DNA of 64,000 nucleotides from contig NZ_JACNML010000001.1 of assembly GCF_020005365.1 (NCBI RefSeq), positions 310,001 through 374,000 of the forward strand. The letters run 5' to 3'. The stretch's first letter is position 1. Each line of letters opens with the position of its first letter. The position numbers and the translations under genes were made by a program. The notes under the pieces are model-generated. The model was given only the letters and a program-made list of their open reading frames with translations. It searched no databases and was not told the origin of the DNA. This DNA comes from Kangiella shandongensis (lineage in GTDB: Bacteria; Pseudomonadota; Gammaproteobacteria; Enterobacterales; Kangiellaceae). Shown here one piece after another: positions 36,382-45,438 of the stretch.

Positions 36382-36426
36382 ATGACAGATTCAAAAGCTA
36401 ATGCCAAAAACAGTAAATGGGGGTAG
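36382..36426 (+). CDS. 14-codon ORF within the candidate small RNA
   Basis: MTDSKANAKNSKWG, ATG to TAG, begins 17 bases after the predicted transcript start. No Shine-Dalgarno motif precedes it (GTAGCAAGTTGG). Peptides this short occur by chance; position between a strong CRP site and a terminator is the only support. Confidence 0.28.
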   Translation: MTDSKANAKNSKWG

Positions 36427-36457
36427 TAATAACAATAACACAATTAGAAGAAGGTTC

Positions 36458-36482
36458 AGGCGACAAGTAAGTCGCCTTTTTA
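36458..36482 (+). terminator. Intrinsic terminator upstream of pyrE
   Basis: AGGCGAC-AAGTAA-GTCGCCT stem followed by TTTTTA. It separates the candidate small RNA from pyrE, which starts 78 bases on. Confidence 0.85.
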
Positions 36483-36559
36483 TATTACCTCTTGTTTTTT
36501 TTGTCTATAAATAGGGTTATCATAGCTCTCTGATTCCATAAGACATTTCCATACTCAGT

Positions 36560-37204
36560 ATGCACGACTACCAAAAGCAATTTATAGAGCTGGCACTGGC
36601 AAAAGAAGTCCTCAAATTTGGTGAGTTTACCCTTAAAAGTGGTCGCATTAGTCCCTATTTTTTTAATACAGGGCTATTTAATAACGGTCATGACTTAGCT
36701 CAGCTGGGTCGTTGCTACGCTCAAACCATTGTTCAACAGCAGATTCCCTTTGATGTGATTTTTGGTCCCGCCTATAAAGGCATCCCTTTGGTGAGTTGTA
36801 CAACTGTAGCTTTATCGGAACACCACGATATCAGTGCCCCCTATAGTTTTAACCGCAAAGAGAAAAAAGATCATGGCGAAGGTGGTAATATCGTCGGCAG
36901 TCCACTGAAAGGAGACGTGCTGATCATTGACGACGTCATTAGCGCAGGAACTGCCATTAGAGAATCGATCGATATCATTAAAACGCAAGGGGCCACCCCG
37001 AAAGCCGTACTGATAGCCCTGGATCGTCAAGAAAAAGGTACCGGCGAACTATCTGCAGTACAAGAAGTTGAACAAGATTACGGAATACCTGTGTTTTCTA
37101 TTATAAAGTTAGCTGACTTATTAACTTATTTAAAAGATCACCCAAAATTCAGCCACTATTACCCTAAAGTCCTCGGCTATCGTGAGACTTATGGTGTTGA
37201 ATAG
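36560..37204 (+). CDS. pyrE: Orotate phosphoribosyltransferase
   Basis: PyrE makes OMP from orotate and PRPP in pyrimidine synthesis. The 214 residues show the [14 protein letters not shown] start, [10 protein letters not shown], the flexible [15 protein letters not shown] loop and the PRPP motif [17 protein letters not shown]. Length and sequence are standard. No Shine-Dalgarno sequence is visible. Convergent neighbours slmA, algC and coaBC in the following 6 kb reproduce the usual gammaproteobacterial gene set around pyrE. Confidence 0.97.
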   Translation: MHDYQKQFIELALAKEVLKFGEFTLKSGRISPYFFNTGLFNNGHDLAQLGRCYAQTIVQQQIPFDVIFGPAYKGIPLVSCTTVALSEHHDISAPYSFNRKEKKDHGEGGNIVGSPLKGDVLIIDDVISAGTAIRESIDIIKTQGATPKAVLIALDRQEKGTGELSAVQEVEQDYGIPVFSIIKLADLLTYLKDHPKFSHYYPKVLGYRETYGVE

Positions 37205-37219
37205 GGATGTAGGAGAATC

Positions 37220-38182
37220 ATGAACCTTAAACACATTATTGTCAGTTTTATCTTATGCGCTGCTGCCTTTGCGGCAGACGCAAAAAATTTCTATCGATTT
37301 AAAGACAATAATGGCAGGCTTGTGGTTAAAGACTATTTACCAAATTCAGCAATAAAGTCCGGCTATGACATAATTAATGAAGACGGTCGCCTGATAGAAC
37401 GGGTTGCTCCCGCTCTGACGCCAGAGCAACAAAAAGCAAAACGCCAACAACAGGACAAGCTTGACGAGCAAAAAGAAAAAGCACGGCAAGCACGCCGCCG
37501 GGATCAGCTGTTGTTACGTCAATACCGCACCATCGAAGATATTAAACGCACTGAGAAAAATCAGCTGGCTCCTCTGGAAATTAATATTTCGATTCTTAAC
37601 GGTCATAACAAATCGCTCAAGAGAAAGCTTTCTGAATTACAGAGCAGTGCGGCAGATTATGAGCGTAAAGGCAAAGCCGTACCGCAAACGATACTCAAGC
37701 AAATCACAGCAACAAAAGAACAAATCGAAGAAAATGATGAGTCGATACTTGGCTACAAACAACAGGCAGACGGCATTAAACAGCAATTTAAAAACGACTT
37801 GGTACGCTTTAAAGAGTTAAAAGCCAAAAGCGTGGTTCAGGGTTACAGCCGACACTCTGATCAGGGAGCCGCCATTCAAGTTCCCTGCAACTCTCACAAG
37901 GCATGTGAGCGCTTCTGGAAACGAGCCCAAATCTTTGCGCATGAAAATGCTTCAAACAAGCTCGAAATCGTTACTGACAGTCTGATCATATCGAGTAAAC
38001 CCCAGTCGGAAAAGGAGTTAGGATTGTCCATTACTCGGGTACCAGCAGAAAAAGACTCGATGCAGATCGTTTTCGAAGTACAATGTTTTGATTCACAAGC
38101 TGGGCAGACTTTTTGTAACAGCAAAAAGGTTACCCAGCTGAAAGAAGAGTTTATACAGTATATATCACAGCACGATAGTTAG
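37220..38182 (+). CDS. Secreted coiled-coil protein with DUF4124-like N-terminus
   Basis: A signal peptide (residues 1-21, ending ADA) is followed by FYRFKDNNGRLVVKDYLP, the YRW/YKD-x-G-x-VHY-like pattern of DUF4124 domains. Residues about 70-200 are a long charged coiled coil rich in Gln, Lys and Arg. The C-terminal 110 residues contain two Cys pairs (PCNSHKAC and CFDSQAGQTFC) likely to be disulfides. Periplasmic; function unknown. It lies 15 bases after pyrE and is probably cotranscribed; its stop overlaps the convergent slmA stop by four bases. Confidence 0.7.
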   Translation: MNLKHIIVSFILCAAAFAADAKNFYRFKDNNGRLVVKDYLPNSAIKSGYDIINEDGRLIERVAPALTPEQQKAKRQQQDKLDEQKEKARQARRRDQLLLRQYRTIEDIKRTEKNQLAPLEINISILNGHNKSLKRKLSELQSSAADYERKGKAVPQTILKQITATKEQIEENDESILGYKQQADGIKQQFKNDLVRFKELKAKSVVQGYSRHSDQGAAIQVPCNSHKACERFWKRAQIFAHENASNKLEIVTDSLIISSKPQSEKELGLSITRVPAEKDSMQIVFEVQCFDSQAGQTFCNSKKVTQLKEEFIQYISQHDS

Positions 38183-38775
38183 GCGCTGAGAACTGTAATC
38201 GGCTCCAATAATTGCCACTGGCTATCCCAGCTCGCTAAGGGTGATTGAGAAAAATCCGTTCTGACGTACTGCTGTATTCGTCCCTCAACAGTGGCTATAA
38301 GCAAATTAGCCCGGCTCCCTGCATCCGGGCTGTATCGTCCTTTTACAGCGACTTCATATTGCCTGAATAACTGCTTAAGATGAGTCTCTACCCGATTAAA
38401 CAGCTGGCTGATGCGGCCTCTTAATCGTTCATGCTCCCCAGACAAAGCTTCACCGGTTAACAGGCGACAAATTCCTGGATTGCGACTGGCAAAAGTTAAT
38501 ATCAAGCTTAACGTCTGCTGACACTGCAGGTTAAGAGCACTCTGCTCCTTTGCAATTATGTTCATGCGTGAAAAGATTGCTTCTTCCGTAAACTCAATCA
38601 GTCCCTCAAACATTCTTGCCTTACTTGGGAAGTGACGATATAACGCTGCCTCCGAAACTCCCACCTGCTTCGCGAGTTTAGCTGTTGTAATACGTTCCCC
38701 AGGATCTTTTTCAAGCATTAACGCTAATGCCTGCAATATTTCATTCTTTCTTTTTGATGAATTTTTTGCTGCCAT
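38179..38775 (-). CDS. slmA: Nucleoid occlusion factor SlmA (TetR family)
   Basis: SlmA binds SBS sites across the chromosome and blocks FtsZ assembly over DNA. The 198 residues contain the TetR-type helix-turn-helix RITTAKLAKQVGVSEAALYRHFPSKARMFEGLIEF with ERITTAKLA at about 21-29, followed by the helical FtsZ/dimer domain. The sequence and the algC/coaBC/pyrE setting, where slmA (ttk) is normally found, make this SlmA and not a generic TetR repressor. It is 22 bases downstream of algC. Confidence 0.95.
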   Translation of the reverse strand: MAAKNSSKRKNEILQALALMLEKDPGERITTAKLAKQVGVSEAALYRHFPSKARMFEGLIEFTEEAIFSRMNIIAKEQSALNLQCQQTLSLILTFASRNPGICRLLTGEALSGEHERLRGRISQLFNRVETHLKQLFRQYEVAVKGRYSPDAGSRANLLIATVEGRIQQYVRTDFSQSPLASWDSQWQLLEPITVLSA

Positions 38776-38797
38776 GTTTCTCTCAAATTTATTTTCT

Positions 38798-41296
38798 TTA
38801 GAAATTTAATCTTAGTTTTGGTGCCACTTTTAATAACTGTTGCCTCAAAACATCTTTCACAGCTTCCAGTGCCGCCTCATTATCCGCTTCAAACTTGACC
38901 ACAATACTTGGTGTTGTGTTTGAAGCCCTGGCTAACAACCATCGATCGCTATAATCCACCCTCAGTCCATCAATAGTGCTAACCTTGCCCTCACCAAAAT
39001 CTCCTTTTACTACCAGAGCTTTTACCAGTTTAAATTTTATCTTATCTGGTACAGGTACATTAATTTCTTCCGATGAAACTCCTTCAGGCAATTGGCTAAA
39101 TAGCGCTGAAGATGATTCTCCTGATCGAGCGACTAACTGTAACAGGCGAGCCGCTGCATAGAAAGCGTCATCAAAGCCGAACCAACGCTCGTTAAAATAA
39201 ATATGACCACTTCCCTCTCCGCCGAGAGGAGCTTCCGTTTCGCGCATCTTGGCCTTCATGAGTGAGTGACCAGTTTTCCACATCAAAGGCTGACCTCCTG
39301 CCAGACGGATAACATCTGGCAGGTAGCGAGTACATTTTACGTCATAGACAATTTCGGCGTTAGGGTTTCGTGACAGCACATCCTGCGCAAACAACATCAT
39401 TAAACGGTCAGTCCAGATGATCTTACCGCGATTATCCACTACTCCTAAGCGGTCTCCATCGCCATCAAAAGCAATACCGATGTCTGCTTTTTCTGAGACG
39501 ACCGTCGCCACAAGTTCTTCTAGATTGCTGGCGTGATTAGGATCGGGATGATGATGGGGGAAGGTACCATCGATTTCAGTATGCAGGCCTATGACCTCGC
39601 AACCTAACGCTTGCAGCAACTTAGGAGCAAAATCTCCGGTTACACCATTGCCACAATCTACGGCAACTTTAAGAGGCTTATCCAGCTCAATATCAGCTAG
39701 AACTTTCTGTAAATATTCCTGTTCTACAGAAACATCAGTAACCTCACCACTGCCGCTGAAGAACTCCTGCGTCTGGATACGCTTCAGTAACTCCTGGATC
39801 TGTGAGCCATATAATGTTTCACCTGCCAATACAATCTTCAGACCATTGTGCTCGGCCGGATTATGGCTGCCTGTTAGCATCACACCAGAGCGGGAATTTA
39901 AGGTATTAGCAGCGAAATACACCAACGGTGTCGCAACCATGCCCAAGTCTAAAACATCACGTCCACTAGCCTGTAACCCTTTCACTAGTGATTTATGAAG
40001 CTCAGGGCTTGATAAGCGCCCATCTCTCCCCACAACAATGCTTTGCTCCCCCCGCGAATAGGCTTCGCTTCCTATCGCCTTGCCGATAAGATAAACAACT
40101 TCGGCATTTAAATTCTTTCCTACCACACCACGAATATCATACTCACGAAAAATATCCGAGCTAATACTCTTTGAAATACCTTCCTCATTAAATGGCAATT
40201 CGCTGGAGGTCGATGTCTTCGACTCTGAAGTCGACGATAGCAAAGCCTCAGCCTGCTCCAGCTCATCTGAAGAAGACGTTTCATCAGCATAAACCACAGG
40301 GCGGGCTCGGCGCGGCTTTCGTTCAGTTGCTTGAACCTGATGAAATGCCTCATCACGGCCATCATGCGAACCTGTTTTGTGCTCATCATGAGCTTTCTCA
40401 TGCGCCACTCGGGAATAACCCGCAGCCAGCTCATTAAAATAATTCAACTGATATTTCCTACTCGCCACACTGCCGTCTTTTATACCCTGGATAAAGTGTC
40501 GGGCATCGCTTTTAAACAAACGCTTCATACTCATCAAAGGAAGCAATCCTGCGATAAGAAAAGCAAGCACTGCAGCGATAAATAACAGCAACGGAATCTT
40601 ACCTGCATCCGTACTGAAGGTGCTGATCCTCTGCCACAGAGCTAACGTCCAGTTAGCGCCAAAGCTTGGTGAAACAATTAAAGGCCGACCCTCTCCATCA
40701 ACGCTTCCTACTGATGCAACCGTATGTACGGTATCACCAAAGTTTTGCCGTAACTCCAGTCGACTTAAGTTGTCTGCTTTTCCTAGTAACGCCTGTACTT
40801 CAGACAAACTCAACGTCGCTAACAGTAAACGCCCATCGGCTAACTTCTCGACAAATGCGATATAACTTGGCTGACCATTACTTAAAATCAGCTCTGGAGG
40901 AACCGAGCTTCCTTTTTCGACCTGACGCAATAGGTCAATAATAACGTGTGTTATTGCTGGCTCAGAAGCAGTTGATGGCTGAATAGCAGCGCTATCAAAC
41001 AGGACAATATTGTCCAGTCGGGGAACTTGCTTCTTTATTTTATTAATCACGTCCTGATCTTCTTCGCCGAAAACCGAGTCCGCCGACAAAGTCAGCGCAT
41101 TCTGAATCTGTTCAACACGTTGCTGAATAAGGTTAGCCCGCTCAGAAATGCGAGACTCAAGCAGCTGTTTTGCCTGAGACTCTAGTGGCTTCTCGATCCC
41201 TAAGAAATATAGACTGGCCGAAATTCCAACCAAAATAACCAGTCCAATTATTAAAGGAATAATAAAAAAGCTTGCTAAACTTTTACCTTTTGTCAT
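38798..41296 (-). CDS. algC: Phosphomannomutase/phosphoglucomutase AlgC, long membrane-bound form
   Basis: The C-terminal 460 residues are the classic alpha-D-phosphohexomutase: FREYDIRGVVG, active-site serine in TGSHNPAEHNG, metal loop DGDGDRLG and the sugar loop GGEGSGH. It makes sugar-1-phosphates for LPS and exopolysaccharide. The first 370 residues are an added module: a membrane helix (about 10-30), a periplasmic sensor-like domain, a second helix near 235-255, and a charged, disordered linker. Such two-part AlgC forms of about 830 residues are found in other gammaproteobacteria; the added part suggests membrane anchoring. Lies between coaBC and slmA. Confidence 0.93.
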   Translation of the reverse strand: MTKGKSLASFFIIPLIIGLVILVGISASLYFLGIEKPLESQAKQLLESRISERANLIQQRVEQIQNALTLSADSVFGEEDQDVINKIKKQVPRLDNIVLFDSAAIQPSTASEPAITHVIIDLLRQVEKGSSVPPELILSNGQPSYIAFVEKLADGRLLLATLSLSEVQALLGKADNLSRLELRQNFGDTVHTVASVGSVDGEGRPLIVSPSFGANWTLALWQRISTFSTDAGKIPLLLFIAAVLAFLIAGLLPLMSMKRLFKSDARHFIQGIKDGSVASRKYQLNYFNELAAGYSRVAHEKAHDEHKTGSHDGRDEAFHQVQATERKPRRARPVVYADETSSSDELEQAEALLSSTSESKTSTSSELPFNEEGISKSISSDIFREYDIRGVVGKNLNAEVVYLIGKAIGSEAYSRGEQSIVVGRDGRLSSPELHKSLVKGLQASGRDVLDLGMVATPLVYFAANTLNSRSGVMLTGSHNPAEHNGLKIVLAGETLYGSQIQELLKRIQTQEFFSGSGEVTDVSVEQEYLQKVLADIELDKPLKVAVDCGNGVTGDFAPKLLQALGCEVIGLHTEIDGTFPHHHPDPNHASNLEELVATVVSEKADIGIAFDGDGDRLGVVDNRGKIIWTDRLMMLFAQDVLSRNPNAEIVYDVKCTRYLPDVIRLAGGQPLMWKTGHSLMKAKMRETEAPLGGEGSGHIYFNERWFGFDDAFYAAARLLQLVARSGESSSALFSQLPEGVSSEEINVPVPDKIKFKLVKALVVKGDFGEGKVSTIDGLRVDYSDRWLLARASNTTPSIVVKFEADNEAALEAVKDVLRQQLLKVAPKLRLNF

Positions 41297-41339
41297 CCAA
41301 TACTCCCCTTCCGCTGCCCATAAGCGGTCCTATTCTTTA

Positions 41340-42548
41340 TTAATTCTCTTTACGTACCTGATGAATTAACGCAATCAAGTCTTGAGCGACCTGAGACTTA
41401 CTTGCGGGTCCCAACTTATGCTCTTTTACTTCATTTTTTCCTTTATAAAAAACCTGCAGCTCATTATCATCGCAAGAAAAACCGATATCACAACGGCTCA
41501 CATCGTTAGCACAAATCATGGTGATACCTTTGCGCTCCATTTTGGCTTTCGCGTAATCACTAACGTGTTGTGTTTCTGCGGCAAAGCCGACACAAAAAGC
41601 ACCGCTTTGCTGGGCGGCCCATTTTAAGATATCTGGGTTTTGTGTCAGCTCAATGGTTAATCCTTCGTCTCCACTCTTTTTCATTTTTTGTTCAGCGGCA
41701 ACTGTAGGACGGTAATCAGCAACAGCAGCGCAAGAAACAAAGACTGAATTAGCATCCAGCTTATCTTGAACCATACCAAACATGGTCTGAGCACTTTCTA
41801 CTTTAATTCTTTCAACACCGAGAGGAGGCTCGAGACACACTGGGCCACTGATTAATGTCACTTTAGCACCAGCTCGTGCTGCCATGTCAGCAATAGCATA
41901 TCCCATTTTGCCTGAACTTCGGTTTGCCAGATAACGAACCGGATCGATGGCTTCAACCGTCGGTCCTGCTGTAATCACCCAATGCTGACCTTGCAGTATT
42001 TGTTCACAGAAAAAACGCTCCACTCGACTCACCAGTTGACCCGGCTCCAACATACGACCAGGTCCGACATCGCCACAGGCCTGATCACCCGAACCGGGCC
42101 CCCAAATGGTGATACCTCGCTCTGTCAAAATACTGACGTTAGACTGAGTCGCAGGGTTAGCCCACATTTGTTGATTCATTGCCGGCGCCGCCGCCACGGG
42201 CGCTGCGGTGGCTAGACATAATGTTGTCAACAAATCATCAGCTGCACCGACCGTTAACTTCGACAAAACATCGGCCGTTGCCGGAGCAACTAAGATCAAA
42301 TCTGCCCACCGGGCTAATTCAATATGTCCCATGCCTGCTTCTGCCTCGGCATCCAACAAATGCTCGTGTACTGGGTTTCCGGTCAGGGCCTGGAAAGTCA
42401 TCGGTGTAATAAAAGCCTTTGCGCCCTGCGTCATCACACAACGAACCTCGGCACCGGCTTTAATCAAGAGACGACTCAATTCCGCACTTTTATACGCAGC
42501 GATTCCGCCCGTTATCCCCAGCAGGATGTTCTTACCTTGCAAACTCAT
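41340..42548 (-). CDS. coaBC: Bifunctional PPC decarboxylase / PPC synthetase CoaBC
   Basis: CoaBC turns 4'-phosphopantothenate plus cysteine into 4'-phosphopantetheine in coenzyme A synthesis. The N-terminal CoaC half has the flavin-binding ITGGIAAYKS, the PAMNQQMWANPATQ segment and a GSGDQACGDVGPGRM loop; the C-terminal CoaB half has AGPTVEAIDPVRYLANRSSGKMG and the KKKSG-like nucleotide region with VGFAAET. The 402 residues are standard length. It is divergent from radC. The dut gene that often follows coaBC is absent here; algC comes next after 43 bases. Confidence 0.97.
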   Translation of the reverse strand: MSLQGKNILLGITGGIAAYKSAELSRLLIKAGAEVRCVMTQGAKAFITPMTFQALTGNPVHEHLLDAEAEAGMGHIELARWADLILVAPATADVLSKLTVGAADDLLTTLCLATAAPVAAAPAMNQQMWANPATQSNVSILTERGITIWGPGSGDQACGDVGPGRMLEPGQLVSRVERFFCEQILQGQHWVITAGPTVEAIDPVRYLANRSSGKMGYAIADMAARAGAKVTLISGPVCLEPPLGVERIKVESAQTMFGMVQDKLDANSVFVSCAAVADYRPTVAAEQKMKKSGDEGLTIELTQNPDILKWAAQQSGAFCVGFAAETQHVSDYAKAKMERKGITMICANDVSRCDIGFSCDDNELQVFYKGKNEVKEHKLGPASKSQVAQDLIALIHQVRKEN

Positions 42549-42708
42549 GCTAACCAGTTGATTTAACTTGTAATGGCTTACAAGTTTACGCTTTTACGCA
42601 CAAAAATTATAGTGAAATTCTTAATTACAAAAGGACTTCCCGGGCTTACACTCAGCATGACTGAAGCAAAACACGAATGCTACATTTAACAGGAACAAGG
42701 AAGTTATT

Positions 42709-43383
42709 ATGAAAATCATGGAATGGCCACAGCAGGAGCGACCACGTGAGCGCCTATTACGGCATGGCGCAACCAGCCTTTCAGATGCTGAGTTACTCGC
42801 TATTTTCCTACGCACTGGCACCAAAGGCTATAATGCTGTTGAGCTGTCTCGCCACTTACTCAACGAGTTCGGTGGTCTACGCCAGCTGCTCGGAGCCAGT
42901 CTTAAAGAGTTCACACAACAACCGGGCATGGGAGCAGCAAAGTACTGTCAGCTACAAGCCAGTCTGGAGCTCTCCAAACGGTATTTACAACAAAACCTGA
43001 GACTTAACCACAGTTTTTCCAACCCAGAGCAGGTGAAACAATTTTTAAGCATAACCCTGGGTCATCACAAACGAGAGCAGTTCATGGTTCTATTTTTAAA
43101 CAATCAGCACCAACTGTTATCTCAGGACACTCTGTTCCAAGGAACCATCAACAGTTCCGAAGTGCACCCAAGGGTTGTGGTTGAAAAGGCATTGAGCTAT
43201 CATGCCGCCGCAGTGATTTTGGCGCACAACCACCCCAGTGGCTGTATCGATCCAAGCCCGTCAGATAGACACATCACCGACAAAATCCAACAGGCCTTAG
43301 AGCTGATGGATATACGCACCTTGGATCACATTATCATTGCCCACAACAAGAGCTATTCTTTTGCGGAGCACGGTCTTTTATGA
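42709..43383 (+). CDS. radC: RadC family JAB1/MPN metalloprotease-like protein
   Basis: The 224 residues have an N-terminal helix-hairpin-helix-like part (RPRERLLRHGATSLSDAELLAIFLRTG) and a JAB1/MPN domain with the zinc motif AHNHPSGCIDPSPSD and the upstream catalytic Glu in INSSEVHPR. Historically linked to DNA repair; the family function is not settled. The gene is divergent from coaBC and upstream of rpmB-rpmG, the standard enterobacterial order. A hairpin follows its stop. Confidence 0.95.
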   Translation: MKIMEWPQQERPRERLLRHGATSLSDAELLAIFLRTGTKGYNAVELSRHLLNEFGGLRQLLGASLKEFTQQPGMGAAKYCQLQASLELSKRYLQQNLRLNHSFSNPEQVKQFLSITLGHHKREQFMVLFLNNQHQLLSQDTLFQGTINSSEVHPRVVVEKALSYHAAAVILAHNHPSGCIDPSPSDRHITDKIQQALELMDIRTLDHIIIAHNKSYSFAEHGLL

Positions 43384-43386
43384 AAT

Positions 43387-43427
43387 TTTATCCGTTTTCA
43401 CCGAAAACACGGATAAATCCGTCTTTT
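43387..43427 (+). terminator. Terminator of radC
   Basis: TTTATCCGT and ACGGATAAA (9 bp, 13-base loop) then TCCGTCTTTTATT, four bases after the radC stop. Confidence 0.6.
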
Positions 43428-43440
43428 ATTGACCGTTTAG

Positions 43441-43469
43441 TTGTCAAAGGGAACGCTTTCTGGTATAAA
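43441..43469 (+). promoter_or_regulatory. Promoter of rpmB-rpmG
   Basis: TTGTCA (43441-43446), 17 bases, TATAAA (43464-43469), each five of six to consensus, followed by the GC-rich discriminator GTGCGCCC. The discriminator suggests growth-rate or stringent control, as expected of ribosomal-protein genes. Confidence 0.75.
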
Positions 43470-43547
43470 GTGCGCCCTATTTGAAGAGTCTCGGTGGCCG
43501 AACAATGTGCCGCCGTAATGTAATGATTATTTTTTGGAGGCTATATC

Positions 43548-43784
43548 ATGGCTAAAGTTTGTCAGGTAACGGGTAAGCGTCCAGTGACAGGTAATAATGT
43601 GTCACACGCAAAAAACCGTACAAAGCGTCGTTTTTTACCAAATCTACACACTCACCGTTTTTGGGTAGAGTCTGAAAAGCGTTTCGTAAAATTACGCGTA
43701 TCAGCAAAAGGTATGCGCATTATCGATAAGAAAGGTATCGAGACTGTGCTAGCTGAACTGCGTGCTCGTGGCGAAAAAGTATAA
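43548..43784 (+). CDS. rpmB: 50S ribosomal protein bL28
   Basis: The 78-residue basic protein opens [29 protein letters not shown] and is full length for bL28. A TTTTTGGAGGC site gives an excellent ribosome-binding sequence. It is followed after 12 bases by rpmG, and both are read from the strong promoter at 43441-43469. It carries one cysteine only, so it is the non-zinc type. Confidence 0.98.
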   Translation: MAKVCQVTGKRPVTGNNVSHAKNRTKRRFLPNLHTHRFWVESEKRFVKLRVSAKGMRIIDKKGIETVLAELRARGEKV

Positions 43785-43796
43785 GGAGCGATTAAG

Positions 43797-43952
43797 ATGC
43801 GCGATAAAATTCGTTTAGTTTCTAGTGCTGGTACAGGTCATTTCTATACCACCGACAAGAACAAGAAAAACATGCCTGGTAAAATGGAGATCAAAAAATA
43901 CGATCCAACCATTCGTAAGCATGTAATGTACAAAGAAGCAAAAATTAAGTAA
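43797..43952 (+). CDS. rpmG: 50S ribosomal protein bL33
   Basis: A 51-codon frame starting [19 protein letters not shown] and ending YKEAKIK, the standard bL33 length. The two CXXC pairs of zinc-binding L33 are absent, so this is the zinc-independent form. AAGGAGCG lies before the ATG. The gene directly follows rpmB and ends at an intrinsic terminator. Confidence 0.97.
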   Translation: MRDKIRLVSSAGTGHFYTTDKNKKNMPGKMEIKKYDPTIRKHVMYKEAKIK

Positions 43953-44003
43953 TACCAAAAGCTTAATACAGCTTCACAGTTTTCTGCCTCCAAGAAAACG
44001 CAT

Positions 44004-44033
44004 AAAAAGCCCAGTTTTGACTGGGCTTTTTTC
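44004..44033 (+). terminator. Intrinsic terminator of rpmB-rpmG
   Basis: A-run, AGCCCAG-TTTTGA-CTGGGCT stem, then a T-run; located 51 bases after rpmG. Confidence 0.92.
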
Positions 44034-44079
44034 TATTCTGCATTACAATAATTCTAAATATTAAATCCTGTTCTACGAC

Positions 44080-44889
44080 ATGCCAGAATTACCTGAAGTC
44101 GAAACCACAACACGTGGCTTAGCAACGCATATTACCCACAAAACCGTTGCCGAAGTTAATATCTATCAGCCTCAACTGCGCTGGCCTATTCCTAATGAAG
44201 TCAAGCAGCTTGAAGGCCGGGTCAGTGGTGATATTCGGCGTCGTGCAAAATACATGCTATGGCAGTTCGAGCACGGTTGTCTGGTGATGCACCTGGGCAT
44301 GTCCGGTGCTATGCGCGTAGTCGATGCCGATACGCCGTTAAAAAAGCACGACCACTTTGAAGTCGTGTTCGATGATGGCAAAGCATTGAGGCTGAACGAT
44401 CCGCGCCGATTTGGCGCTATTCTATGGCAGCCGAAAAGACAATCTCTTGAGGTCATCAAATCTCTAGGACCAGAACCTTTGTCAGAAGCCTTCGATGGCG
44501 AATATCTTCACCAGAAGCTGGCCAAGCGGAAAGGTGCCATTAAAAACGCCATTATGACCAATGCAGTGGTTGTCGGGGTCGGCAATATCTATGCCAGCGA
44601 ATCGTTATTCTTAAGCGGCATCCATCCCAAACGAGCGGCTAACCGAATCAGTGTGAAGCGCTGCCGTTTACTGGCCTTCAACATCAAGCAAGTGCTCGAG
44701 CAAGCCATTAAGCAAGGTGGCACCACCCTGAAGGACTTTACAGCATCCGACGGCTCACCGGGTTACTTTGCACAGGAACTGAATGTTTATGGCCGTGAAG
44801 GCAAGCCTTGCCCACGCTGTCAAAGCCCCATCAAAAATATCACTCTGGGCCAGCGCTCCAGTTTCTATTGCCCTCAGTGCCAGAAATAG
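44080..44889 (+). CDS. mutM: Formamidopyrimidine-DNA glycosylase (Fpg/MutM)
   Basis: MutM excises 8-oxoguanine and other oxidised purines, and cuts the strand by beta/delta elimination. The N-terminal MPELPEVETT gives the catalytic Pro2 and Glu3. The conserved LGMSG and NIYASE helix-two-turn-helix segments and the C-terminal zinc finger CPRCQS...FYCPQC are intact. It is 269 residues, the usual size. It lies just downstream of rpmG, the normal order. The start has no visible ribosome-binding site. Confidence 0.97.
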   Translation: MPELPEVETTTRGLATHITHKTVAEVNIYQPQLRWPIPNEVKQLEGRVSGDIRRRAKYMLWQFEHGCLVMHLGMSGAMRVVDADTPLKKHDHFEVVFDDGKALRLNDPRRFGAILWQPKRQSLEVIKSLGPEPLSEAFDGEYLHQKLAKRKGAIKNAIMTNAVVVGVGNIYASESLFLSGIHPKRAANRISVKRCRLLAFNIKQVLEQAIKQGGTTLKDFTASDGSPGYFAQELNVYGREGKPCPRCQSPIKNITLGQRSSFYCPQCQK

Positions 44890-45004
44890 CCGTCTAGATT
44901 GCCTTCCCGCCAGTAGTCTGCTATTTTGTCATTAAGCGCTGGTCAGATGACTGCGTATTCAGCCATGTTCCAGCGCTGTTCATTCAACAGCAAGGGGAAC
45001 TGTT

Positions 45005-45424
45005 ATGGCTCGATTTAAACAACGCTTTCAACAACATCAACAATCAAAAAATACACAGACCGACATGACACCCATGTTAGACATCGTCTTTATTCTGCTG
45101 CTATTTTTCGTCGTCACCACCAGCTTCATCCAAACCGAATCCATTGATATTGCTCAGCCCAGTGCTAATTGCCAGCAAGACTGTGGCAAAGACGTAAAGC
45201 CTCTGGTGGTAACGATTGATGCCGAGAACCAGGTATTTTTTGACAATAGAATCATTGACTTAGAAGCCATACAGGCCAACCTCGAAAGCCAATTAGTCAA
45301 AGAAATGACAGCGCCAGTTATCGTTAAGGTCCATGCTGATGCTCAAAATTTCAGCATGGTATCAGCCGTTGACCAGGCTAATAAAGCTGGAGCCATTAAC
45401 GTTAATGTAGCACCATGGCACTAG
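45005..45424 (+). CDS. ExbD/TolR-family protein (first of two)
   Basis: The 139-residue protein has a cytoplasmic basic start, one membrane helix (TDMTPMLDIVFILLLFFVVTTSFIQ, residues about 21-43) holding the conserved Asp of the proton path, and a periplasmic domain. ExbD works with ExbB in proton-motive force transduction to TonB-dependent receptors. No exbB, tonB or tolQ lies nearby. A stem GCTGTT/AACAGC sits just before the AAGGGGAA ribosome site and could affect initiation. A closely similar gene lies about 200 bases downstream. Confidence 0.9.
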   Translation: MARFKQRFQQHQQSKNTQTDMTPMLDIVFILLLFFVVTTSFIQTESIDIAQPSANCQQDCGKDVKPLVVTIDAENQVFFDNRIIDLEAIQANLESQLVKEMTAPVIVKVHADAQNFSMVSAVDQANKAGAINVNVAPWH

Positions 45425-45438
45425 CAGCATAACGATTT

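Larger units (their letters stand above)
36365..36482 (+). ncRNA. Candidate CRP-controlled small RNA
   Basis: A unit of about 118 nt runs from the predicted CRP-dependent start to an intrinsic terminator, independent of both neighbours. It holds a 14-codon ORF (36382-36426) and then an AATAACAATAACACAA tract (36428-36443), an AAN repeat like those bound by the Hfq distal face and Crc. The 5' end is inferred from promoter geometry. It could act as a regulatory RNA, a micropeptide mRNA, or both. An attenuator for pyrE is the alternative, but the ORF stops 31 bases before the hairpin and no U-rich pause site is seen. Confidence 0.5.

Noticed and set aside
36382-36482. pyrE attenuator with leader peptide
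   Set aside because: The 14-codon ORF stops 31 bases before the hairpin and no U-rich pause is present, unlike known UTP-sensitive attenuators; a free small RNA fits better, though the two are not fully separated.
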